Under the pieces are notes generated by a model. The model was not told the origin of the DNA. It saw only the letters and a program-made list of their open reading frames with translations, and ran no database searches. Shown one piece after another: positions 8,800-16,408 of a stretch of DNA of 64,000 nucleotides. The stretch covers positions 1,627,501 through 1,691,500 of the forward strand of contig NZ_CP080649.1 of the NCBI RefSeq assembly GCF_019603315.1. Direction: 5' to 3'. The position numbers were made by a program, and so were the translations under genes. Positions within the stretch are counted from its first letter, which is position 1, and each line of letters starts with the position of its first letter. The stretch is from Ruficoccus sp. ZRK36 (GTDB lineage Bacteria; Verrucomicrobiota; Verrucomicrobiia; Opitutales; Cerasicoccaceae).

Positions 8800-9900
8800 A
8801 TGGCTGAGAAATTACGGATAACCCAACGAGACGTTGCCCGCGAAGCCGGGGTGGACCAGTCAAGCGTGTCATTGGCACTCAAAAACCATAGCAGCATCCC
8901 TCAAGCGACCAAACAAAAGATTCGGGATGCAGCCCTAAGACTCGGCTACACCCCGGACCCAATGCTGTCCGCACTGGCCAATTATCGAACGCGCCTGCGT
9001 CCGGCTACACTGCATGGAACCGTTGCCTGGCTTTACAGCTCTCATAACGGAAAGAATAAATGGTGGACCGATGTGCCGCAGTTCAATGAATACTACAAGG
9101 GGGCTAAAAAGGCGGGGAGCGAACTCGGTTTCCATGTCGAACCCTTTCAATTAGATGAGGCCGGCATGACACGTACCCGTCTTGCCGGAATACTGAAAGC
9201 GCGGAATATTAGCAGCCTGTTGCTCTGCCCACAGCCAAGACCCAACTCGAGCTTGGATTTTCCATGGCAGGATTTCAGCGTCATTACCTTTGGCTATACC
9301 CTCGCGAGCCCGCATTTCAGTCTGGTAACAAGCTCACACTACAAAGCCACAGTGCTTACCATCCGTAAGTTGATTGATCTGGGCTACAAGCGGATCGGCT
9401 TCTCGCTCTCTCCGACGCACAATGAAAAAGTCGATAATGCCTTCCTCGCCGCCTATTATACGGAACTTGCGTTACACGGCCTTCAGCATTTTCCCCTGGA
9501 ATCGGAATGGAGTGACAGCGATGTGTTGACGGACTGGATTCGAAAGAACCGCCTGGAGGCAATTATCACTGGCCGCTACACGGGCATGAAGAAGCTCAGT
9601 GAGCTAAATATCAAGATTCCTGAAGAATTGGGTGTTGCCTGTCCGTCGCTAGGCGACAGGAGATTGCCCGTAAGCGGTGCCGTCGAGGACAGTTTTTACA
9701 TTGGCGAAGTTGCGCTCCGTATGCTCAGTGAGCAAATCAACCGCGGCGAGAAAGGGATCCCTCTGAAGCCGATTAGCATCCTGGTTGATGCGATCTGGCA
9801 GGAAGGCGAAACATTGCGCAAAATCAGGGACGACAAAGCCTCCTATCTGCTCGATCCCAAGACGGTTTGGAAAACGATCAACGATGCGAAGAGCGAATAA
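8800..9900 (+). CDS. LacI-family transcriptional regulator
   Basis: 366 residues. HTH at residues 5-50 (ITQRDVAREAGVDQSSVSLAL), hinge helix 'LGYTPDPMLSALANYR', then a periplasmic-binding-protein-like sensor domain with 'GYKRIGFS'. The start at 8800 is the only ATG that keeps the HTH intact, and it lies directly next to the operator at 8784, so autoregulation is likely. It is first in a rightward set with the LamG-like protein, SGNH hydrolase and GH130 enzyme. It resembles the regulator at 13034-14104. Best candidate to bind CTCAT-N4-ATGAG, by inference. Confidence 0.93.
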   Translation: MAEKLRITQRDVAREAGVDQSSVSLALKNHSSIPQATKQKIRDAALRLGYTPDPMLSALANYRTRLRPATLHGTVAWLYSSHNGKNKWWTDVPQFNEYYKGAKKAGSELGFHVEPFQLDEAGMTRTRLAGILKARNISSLLLCPQPRPNSSLDFPWQDFSVITFGYTLASPHFSLVTSSHYKATVLTIRKLIDLGYKRIGFSLSPTHNEKVDNAFLAAYYTELALHGLQHFPLESEWSDSDVLTDWIRKNRLEAIITGRYTGMKKLSELNIKIPEELGVACPSLGDRRLPVSGAVEDSFYIGEVALRMLSEQINRGEKGIPLKPISILVDAIWQEGETLRKIRDDKASYLLDPKTVWKTINDAKSE

Positions 9901-9907
9901 ACGTCGA

Positions 9908-9921
9908 CTCATCAGTATGAG
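9908..9921. promoter_or_regulatory. Type I LacI-like operator
   Basis: CTCATCAGTATGAG, 5-bp arms, eight bases after the LacI stop codon and 48 bp before the next start at 9969. It suggests a separate regulated promoter for the downstream secreted protein. Confidence 0.6.
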
Positions 9922-9968
9922 CTGAAGGATGGTTGTCGCTACCTCCAGCAAGGCGCATAGATGGGCGC

Positions 9969-10748
9969 ATGATTAAAAGCTTTGTTTTGCCCATCCTCGT
10001 GGGGACCCTGGTTTCTATCCAGTCAGGATATTCCCAAGACGTTTACCAAGAAAATTTCAGCCCGGCGGAAGGGCATGGCCAGTATGCTCCTGATGCCGTT
10101 ATTCCAGAAGGGAAATCAACAAAATGGGCGCAAGCCATAAACAATCCGAATAACGGAATAACTGCATTCGTCCGCCAAGACGACACGAATCAGATATTCG
10201 GCCAGGGCCCCGACAATCTCTATGGTGCGTTTAGCGATACGATTGCAGATGCAACCGTGCCAGTTGAGCGTACCAGTGGAGTACGTATGATGGCCGGTAA
10301 GCTGAGTCTTGATTTTTATGATCCGGGGCAGGGGAGTTCGAGCAACTGGGTCTTTCGCCTCTGCGTAGGGGGCGCCAGCAACTCCAGAACGGTCTTTGGC
10401 TTTATTCTGCTGAACAAAGGAGATGGAACCGGTTTCTTGTGCCCGGCTGAAGGCCCCCACGTCAACCCCCCTCGAGATCTGCCGATGTTGGGAAGCTATC
10501 CGACGAATGCGCGCAACGCGCTCGTCTTGGTTTTCAACAACCGTTCGGATAGCACTGTTCTCAACTACGACGGCGGTACCGTCGCGGCCGGACGCATGGA
10601 CATATGGCTCAACGGCCAATTAATCGCTGATGATGCTGGGGCGGCCAACTCCCTGCAAGGTTCTCCAATTACAAATCTGAATTTCACCCTGAAATCGGGA
10701 GGCCACGGGACTATTTACCTGGATAATATCACATTGACCGAACTCTAG
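9969..10748 (+). CDS. Secreted LamG/concanavalin-like protein
   Basis: 259 residues from the ATG at 9969; an upstream TTG at 9933 is less likely. The signal peptide is MIKSFVLPILVGTLVSIQSGYS. The body aligns with the PEP-CTERM protein at 15400-16248: both have 'LSLDFYDP/ISFDFYDP', 'MDIWLNG.L.A' and a closing 'IYLDNITL/LYVDDIAI'. It has no C-terminal anchor, so it is probably released or bound otherwise. A carbohydrate-binding role is plausible but not shown. It has its own operator at 9908. Confidence 0.82.
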   Translation: MIKSFVLPILVGTLVSIQSGYSQDVYQENFSPAEGHGQYAPDAVIPEGKSTKWAQAINNPNNGITAFVRQDDTNQIFGQGPDNLYGAFSDTIADATVPVERTSGVRMMAGKLSLDFYDPGQGSSSNWVFRLCVGGASNSRTVFGFILLNKGDGTGFLCPAEGPHVNPPRDLPMLGSYPTNARNALVLVFNNRSDSTVLNYDGGTVAAGRMDIWLNGQLIADDAGAANSLQGSPITNLNFTLKSGGHGTIYLDNITLTEL

Positions 10749-10782
10749 GCTCCGCACGCCAACGAGCTCATGTCTTTGCATT

Positions 10783-11559
10783 ATGTCAAAAACACTCATC
10801 ATACTGGTACTTCTCGGGTCAATGATTTTGCATTTATCCTCTGCCACCGCACGCGCAGAGGATAATACGACTTCGGGACCGCCGCCTCCGGGCAGCGCCG
10901 ATGATCCTGCCTGGGGATATTGGTCTAAGCTTTCCAACCCGAATGCATGGCTCAGCGCTCACCAGCGCTTAACAAGAGCAGCGCAGGCCCAGGACGCGGA
11001 GATTGTCTTTCTGGGGGATTCCATAACCAAGGGCTGGCTGGAGCAAGGACGATCCCAGTGGGATAGTCACTACAAGGCGATGAACGCGATCGACCTGGGG
11101 ATCGGTGGTGACAGCACGCGCCAGATTCTTTGGCGCCTCGACCACGGAGCTCTGGGGAATCATGCCCCCAGAATCATTGTGCTCATGATTGGCACAAATA
11201 ATATCCTGAATTCGAAGGCAGATTCCGTCGAAATCATCGAAGGCATCAAGGCCATCATAACGCGCATCCAGCAACTGGCGCCGGGAGCAACGACGTTATT
11301 GCTGTCACCTCCGCCACTGGGGGCAGCCGCCAAGAACGATAGAGTCATCGATTTAACCCAGCACCTGGCAGAGCTTGAACTGCCCAACGTCGTTTTTCTC
11401 GATATCACAGGCGCATTTACCGATGACCTTGGCGTGGTCGATTTGGAGCTTTACCGCCCCGATCGCATTCACCCAAACGCCGAAGGTTATGCCCGTCTTG
11501 ATGAACAGCTTTATCCGAGCCTGACGCGCTTATTGTCGAAGTGCGCTTCGGATAAATGA
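10783..11559 (+). CDS. Secreted SGNH/GDSL hydrolase
   Basis: 258 residues with signal peptide MSKTLIILVLLGSMILHLSSATA. SGNH blocks: GDSIT (Ser80), 'GIGGDST', GTNN, and DRIHPNAEGY (Asp227, His230). The arrangement is that of PAF-acetylhydrolase-like esterases, which often remove acetyl groups from carbohydrates. It lies between the LamG-like protein and GH130, in the same direction. Together with the SGNH domain at 4928-7789, it suggests the target polymer is acylated; that is inference. Confidence 0.9.
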   Translation: MSKTLIILVLLGSMILHLSSATARAEDNTTSGPPPPGSADDPAWGYWSKLSNPNAWLSAHQRLTRAAQAQDAEIVFLGDSITKGWLEQGRSQWDSHYKAMNAIDLGIGGDSTRQILWRLDHGALGNHAPRIIVLMIGTNNILNSKADSVEIIEGIKAIITRIQQLAPGATTLLLSPPPLGAAAKNDRVIDLTQHLAELELPNVVFLDITGAFTDDLGVVDLELYRPDRIHPNAEGYARLDEQLYPSLTRLLSKCASDK

Positions 11560-11599
11560 ATGATCACAACACCCGGCCCTCATTGATTGAGTTTCCAAT

Positions 11600-12604
11600 A
11601 TGAGCTTACTTAAGCGCTATCCGAACAATCCCGTCCTGCACGAGGATAATATTCCATGGGACTGCATGTCCGTTTTTAATGCGGGCATCTGCAAGCAGGG
11701 CGACCGCTATTTGATGCTGTTCCGAACGGATTCAGGCCCCAGGGAGCGTCCTGTTGATCAGCGAACGAAGATTGGGGTCGCACAGAGCGACGACGGATTT
11801 AATTGGAAGGTGGCTCCAGATCCAATTTTTGACAGTGAGAGCATGCATGAGCTCCTCGTTGGGCAATATACCAATCACTTCCCCAGAGAAGAAATCGTCC
11901 GTATCTACGACCCCCGTATTACGATTATTGATGGGGAGATTTATCTTTGTGCCGCCCTCGATACCAAACACGGGATACGTGGCCTCATTGCAAAAACGTC
12001 CGACCTGGGTAGATGGGATTTGCTCCACATCACGTTACCGGAAAACCGAAATATGGTTCTCTTCCCGGAAAGGGTGAATGGAAACTTCCTGCGGTTGGAT
12101 CGCCCTTTCCCCCTTTATTACACCGGGGGTAAAGAATCTTTTGACATCTGGTATAGCTCATCTCCAGACGGCAGGCATTGGGGCGAGCATCGGTTACTCC
12201 TCGCCGCAGAACAAGTTCCTTTTTCCAATTGTAAAATCGGTCCCGGTGCGCCTCCCATCCGAACGGAAAAAGGCTGGTTAGCCGCGTTTCATGCGGTGAT
12301 CAAAAATGAAAACAAGCCCCTGTGTGGCTGGAGCCCGGAACCATGGACGAAGGAATATGTAGCCGGTTTAATGTTATTGGATTTGGAAAAACCGTACAAG
12401 GTAATCGGAATGTCTCAAACGCCACTCCTGACGTCGGAGGAATCGTATGAAACCGAAGGGTTTCGAGGGTCTGTCATATTCCCCGGTGGGATGATCGCCG
12501 AAGAGGAAGGCTCCGTGAAGATGTATTATGGCGCGGCTGACACTGTTGTCGCGCTGGCAACTGGAACGGTTGACGAGTTGCTCTCAGCCATCACCCCATT
12601 CTGA
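11600..12604 (+). CDS. GH130-type glycoside phosphorylase/hydrolase
   Basis: 334 residues, no signal peptide, so cytoplasmic. It shows the five-bladed propeller pattern of GH130: 'NNPVLHEDNIPW' at the start, 'VFNAGICKQGDRYLMLFR', 'IGVAQSDDGFNW', IYDPRIT (Asp104, the likely catalytic Asp), and 'GPGAPPIRTEKGWL'. Known members phosphorolyse or hydrolyse beta-mannosides such as mannosyl-glucose or mannobiose. This suggests a mannose-containing repeat in the polymer handled by locus I. Specificity within the family cannot be fixed from sequence alone. Confidence 0.88.
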   Translation: MSLLKRYPNNPVLHEDNIPWDCMSVFNAGICKQGDRYLMLFRTDSGPRERPVDQRTKIGVAQSDDGFNWKVAPDPIFDSESMHELLVGQYTNHFPREEIVRIYDPRITIIDGEIYLCAALDTKHGIRGLIAKTSDLGRWDLLHITLPENRNMVLFPERVNGNFLRLDRPFPLYYTGGKESFDIWYSSSPDGRHWGEHRLLLAAEQVPFSNCKIGPGAPPIRTEKGWLAAFHAVIKNENKPLCGWSPEPWTKEYVAGLMLLDLEKPYKVIGMSQTPLLTSEESYETEGFRGSVIFPGGMIAEEEGSVKMYYGAADTVVALATGTVDELLSAITPF

Positions 12605-13033
12605 GCCAGCCATTGTAAATCTGTATTTAGATGCGGTTTAATATCATGCATCGCCCCCGGAGCCTACCGGGAACAGCACCAGAACGAAGCCGCCCGTCGG
12701 AGCTGAACGGGGTCCTGTCACGCATTCACCCGGGCTATGCCCTTCTTCCGCGCAAGCCTTCACTCCCTCTAAACCCAACTTTTGATCACATCATTAATCC
12801 GCTCATGCTAACTATCAACGCGGTACAGTTTGCGTAGGTGGTTCAAGGGGAATGCCTTCCTCGGGAACAGGAAAGACCATCGGCGCGATCTATGGTCCGC
12901 CCCGAAGCCGTCCCGTCCAGCGACTAAGCTTGTTGCACCTCCAGACTGTCTGGCGGAGGATGTCGTACTCGAAGTGAGTGCCAACACTCCATGTCGATAA
13001 GCCGGGGACTCCAGAAGCTCTACCGGACTGTCG
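12605..13033. other. Intergenic stretch between loci I and II
   Basis: No gene, repeat or terminator with a T-run was recognised. The genes on both sides end here (convergent: GH130 rightward, LacI leftward), so no promoter is expected. Confidence 0.5.
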
Positions 13034-14104
13034 TCACGCGGCTGAACCCGCTTTCTGCGACTTTTGCCGGGTGAGGGGGCGCAGGGTAGAGCCCGGGCAC
13101 CAGATACCGTCGATGTGCAGGCGGTGGGGGATTTTCGGGATGCCGCGCTCGCCGCGCTGAATCATGGCAATCAGGAAGTCGGCGGCGGCCTCGCCGGTGT
13201 GGATCGAGTGCTCATAATAGCCCGACAGCTTGCCGTCCGGTTTATACAGCGGGGTGCAGGCGATTCCGATATCTTCAGGACAGGACAGCCCGCAGCGTTC
13301 GGCCACTTCGAGGATTTGGGAATCCGGGGTGACGATCGCATCGACTTTGTAGCGGCGGCACCATTTGAGCAGTTCCTCGGGCCTTTCGCGGATTGGCGAC
13401 ACCAGCGGCGGGACAACCAGGCGTTTGTAGTCCTCCTCGATGGTTTCGACCAGGTAGCCGGCCATGTAGTTGTGGTCGGTGCGCCGGTTGAACTCGCCGT
13501 TGTAGGTAAAGCCGATGCGTTTGTAGCCCCGCTTTTTGAGCTCCATCATGGTCACGCGGTTGGCGCGGTACTGCGAGGCGGCGACGACGTGCAACTGCGG
13601 CTCGACCAGCGTGTAGCCAAAAGTGACACTGGAGAAATGCTCCCAGGGAAAATCGAGGTGGACATTGGGCGTCGGCTGCGGGCAGAGCAAAATGCCGGGA
13701 ATGTTGCGCGAGCGGAAGATGGATGCGACCCGGCGGGGCGAAATTTCCTTCGTGTTCAGCTCGAATATCTCTAGCTTGTAGCCGTACTGAGCCAGCCGCG
13801 CGTAGGCGCCCTCGTAGTACTCCACAAACATCGGGGTGTCTCGCCAGTCGTAGATCTTCTGGTCTTTGACGAGCCAGACCACGGTGGCCTTATAGTCGGA
13901 GGGGTGCTGCCGTTTGCGGTAGGCAGCGAGCGCGGCCAGCATCGGGTCAGGGGTGTAGCCGAGCTTGTTCGCAATGGCCAGGATGCGCTCGCGGGTCCCG
14001 TCCGGGATACTCGGATGGTTTCGGAATACCAGCGACACGGTCGAGCGGTGGACGCCGGCCATTTGCGCAATTTGCTTCTGAGTGGGACGCTCCGTGCGGG
14101 TCAT
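13034..14104 (-). CDS. LacI-family transcriptional regulator
   Basis: 356 residues. HTH near the start (PTQKQIAQMAGVHRSTVSLVF), hinge 'LGYTPDPMLAALAAYRKRQ', then the sugar-sensing domain with 'GYKRIGFTYNGE' and 'RRYKVDAIVTPDS'. It is divergent from the oxidoreductase at about 14288 and probably regulates locus II. It is a paralogue of the regulator at 8800-9900. Its recognition helix differs (HRSTVSLVF against DQSSVSLAL), and no CTCAT-N4-ATGAG site occurs in locus II, so it likely reads another operator. I could not identify that operator. Confidence 0.93.
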   Translation of the reverse strand: MTRTERPTQKQIAQMAGVHRSTVSLVFRNHPSIPDGTRERILAIANKLGYTPDPMLAALAAYRKRQHPSDYKATVVWLVKDQKIYDWRDTPMFVEYYEGAYARLAQYGYKLEIFELNTKEISPRRVASIFRSRNIPGILLCPQPTPNVHLDFPWEHFSSVTFGYTLVEPQLHVVAASQYRANRVTMMELKKRGYKRIGFTYNGEFNRRTDHNYMAGYLVETIEEDYKRLVVPPLVSPIRERPEELLKWCRRYKVDAIVTPDSQILEVAERCGLSCPEDIGIACTPLYKPDGKLSGYYEHSIHTGEAAADFLIAMIQRGERGIPKIPHRLHIDGIWCPGSTLRPLTRQKSQKAGSAA

Positions 14105-14287
14105 TCTAAGGTGAGTTTAAATGCGCTCTACTGGGCGAGTAAATCATAAATTGAGGCACAGAGTGGGGGAGCGTAGCTTCACTCCATCGTGAACCCCATG
14201 TCCTCCCATTGCCTCCCGTCTGGAACTGCTCAGCACAGCCCGGTCGGGCTTGACGAACTGGAAAAGCGCCTGCCCCTGACAGGGCAG

Positions 14288-15313
14288 ATGTGCGGCCCGC
14301 TTCGGGTCGGGATCGTCGGCCTGGGCTGGGTCGCGCGGACCTCGCATCTGCTTGCGCTTGATCTATTGCAGAAAAGAGGGTGGCCGGTCTCGGTGGCTGC
14401 TCTGTGCGATATTGATCCCGAGCGCCTCTCGGAAGCTCATGGTAAATTCGCCTCTGCTCACGTGTACCGGGATGCCCGGCAGATGATGGATGAGCAGGCG
14501 CTGGACGCCGTCTATATCCTTACACACCCGCCGGCGACCGTTCCTTTGGTGCAATACGCCTTGGAGCGTTCGCTGGCCGTGTTCGTGGAGAAGCCGGTGT
14601 CATCCCGGCCGGAGGAGATCGAGGAAGTGGATGCGCTGGCGAACCGTCTGGGCAGACCGGTACAGGTGGGATTTAACCGCCGCTTTCAGCCGCTGGCCGA
14701 TCGGTTCCGCGCCCAGTTAGCGGGTATCCCGGACGTCTACAGCGTGCGTGCGCGGCTGTGGCGACGCAGCCGCAAGGAAGCCATCTTTTACGAAGACACG
14801 TTCGTTCACATGCTGGATTTTATGCACCAGTGCCTGGGTGATCTCCAACTGGATCGGGCCTGCCGTCTGCCTGTGCGGGATGAACGCTCGCAGTTGTCCT
14901 CCGCCCTGCAGGCGCGTTTCCGCGCGGGAAAGAACACGGTGGTCGAGCTGGATGGCCGCCCCAGAAGTGGCTTTAGTCTGGAGGCCTATGAAGCCTTTGG
15001 GCAGGATCAAGCGGTGCGTCTAGAGTACCCCGGTACGGCCGATACCCAACTGAGCCTCAGCACTTGCCAGGCGGGGCAGCGTGAAGCCTTGCGCCTCGAT
15101 ATCGCCGTGGATGACGCCGCCGGCATGGCGTACGCGCGCGGTTTTGTGCAGCAGGCGGCAGCCTTTTGTCGGCTGGCCGGCGGCGGCGACACACAGCCGC
15201 TCTGTGGCCTGAGCGATGCGATCTGGACGGCGCGTATGATGAGCCGGGTCTTCGATCTGGCGAGCAGGCATGACGCCGAGTCGAACCCCATCCTGGGAGC
15301 CATCGAATCATGA
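14288..15313 (+). CDS. Gfo/Idh/MocA-family oxidoreductase
   Basis: About 341 residues from the ATG at 14288, which has an AGGG upstream and immediately precedes the Rossmann strand 'LRVGIVGLGWVA'. Starts at 14189 (GTG) or 14198 (ATG) would add a 30-residue tail without visible function. FVEKPVSS carries the family's conserved Lys. The C-terminal part is the alpha/beta substrate domain. Such enzymes use NAD(P) to oxidise or reduce sugars and sugar acids. Divergent from LacI at 13034 and followed by the PEP-CTERM gene; part of locus II. Confidence 0.88.
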   Translation: MCGPLRVGIVGLGWVARTSHLLALDLLQKRGWPVSVAALCDIDPERLSEAHGKFASAHVYRDARQMMDEQALDAVYILTHPPATVPLVQYALERSLAVFVEKPVSSRPEEIEEVDALANRLGRPVQVGFNRRFQPLADRFRAQLAGIPDVYSVRARLWRRSRKEAIFYEDTFVHMLDFMHQCLGDLQLDRACRLPVRDERSQLSSALQARFRAGKNTVVELDGRPRSGFSLEAYEAFGQDQAVRLEYPGTADTQLSLSTCQAGQREALRLDIAVDDAAGMAYARGFVQQAAAFCRLAGGGDTQPLCGLSDAIWTARMMSRVFDLASRHDAESNPILGAIES

Positions 15314-15399
15314 CCTCGCTACTTCCCGGCATTCCCCCCCCATTTCTCAATACACCCTGAAAGATAACGAACCCCCAACTGTATAGATAAGGACCCAAC

Positions 15400-16248
15400 A
15401 TGAAGAAAGTAGTTACCTTAGCCCTGATTGGAATGCTCGCGATAAATGCCTCGTTGCTGTCGGCAGCGACGATCTTCTCCGACAACTTTAATGAATACAC
15501 CTCCGGCGCCGTGTTGCCGTCAGGAGACGGCTATGACTGGGACAGCGTCACCGCTGACAACCAGGCCTACGCCTACGTCAACGTGGAGACGGACTCCGCC
15601 AATGTGTTCGGAAAGGGCGTCACGAACCAGTACCTCTATCTGGCCAACCTGACCGGCGCCACCACCGCGATCAAGCCGAACGCCTCGAGCCAGACCTTTA
15701 CCAGCAGCACGACCGGGCAGATATCTTTCGACTTCTACGACCCGGATTACGAGGACTTCACCCAGCGCGGTTTCCTGCTGCGTCTCGGTACCGCCAACTA
15801 CAACGGCGGCACGATCTTCGCCATCTATTTCCATAATGGCACTCTGTACTATGGGACCGGCAGCTCGGTGAACATGTCGGCCGAATCCTTTGCCTCGTAC
15901 ACTCTCGATATGCTGTACCAGCTCGACATCGTCTTCAATAACAGCACGACGTCGCTGGACTACGGTAACGGCCAAAGCGTGAACTCCGGCACGATGGATA
16001 TTTGGCTCAACGGTGTCCTGGTGGCCGAGAACGTTGCCTCGACTGGAAACCAGGCGACCGGCGTCAGCGTTAAGAACATCAACTTCACCGTCGGTGGCTC
16101 TGCGCTTCAGCTGGACGAACTTTATGTCGATGACATCGCGATCACCAATACGGTCCAGGTCCCGGAACCGGCTGAATCCGCGTTTCTGCTGGCTGGGCTG
16201 CTGGCGCTCTCCGCGTCGCTTATCAAGCGCTACCAGCGCCGCAAGTAA
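15400..16248 (+). CDS. PEP-CTERM secreted protein, LamG-like
   Basis: 282 residues. Signal peptide MKKVVTLALIGMLAINASLLSA; AAGGA-like ribosome site (aagga) about 10 bases before the ATG. The C-terminus is a clean sorting tag: VPEPAESAFLLAGLLALSAS then KRYQRRK. The middle shares 'SFDFYDP' and 'MDIWLNGVLVAEN' with the anchorless paralogue at 9969-10748. Expected to be processed by an exosortase and held at or released from the envelope. Located between the oxidoreductase and the lyase. No exosortase gene is in this window. Confidence 0.9.
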   Translation: MKKVVTLALIGMLAINASLLSAATIFSDNFNEYTSGAVLPSGDGYDWDSVTADNQAYAYVNVETDSANVFGKGVTNQYLYLANLTGATTAIKPNASSQTFTSSTTGQISFDFYDPDYEDFTQRGFLLRLGTANYNGGTIFAIYFHNGTLYYGTGSSVNMSAESFASYTLDMLYQLDIVFNNSTTSLDYGNGQSVNSGTMDIWLNGVLVAENVASTGNQATGVSVKNINFTVGGSALQLDELYVDDIAITNTVQVPEPAESAFLLAGLLALSASLIKRYQRRK

Positions 16249-16408
16249 GTCCGAACACGCGGCGTGCGGCTTACTGCGCGCCGGGGTCATAGATTATCTT
16301 TCAGGCGACGTCCGCAGCTACGCGGGCGCCGCACAGGGTGCCCTTATCTTCTCGAACATAACCAGCGGCCTTCCCCTCGGGGCTGTGCCGGATTGATAAA
16401 CGCATACA

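Noticed and set aside
14126-14142. 16-base match (gctctactgggcgagt) to the integrase remnant near 22.27 kb
   Set aside because: About one such exact pair is expected by chance in 64 kb; no wider similarity around it.
15357-16304. Inverted pair CTGAAAGATAA / TTATCTTTCAG around the PEP-CTERM gene
   Set aside because: Only 11 bp, no target duplication, no transposase; too weak to call an insertion.
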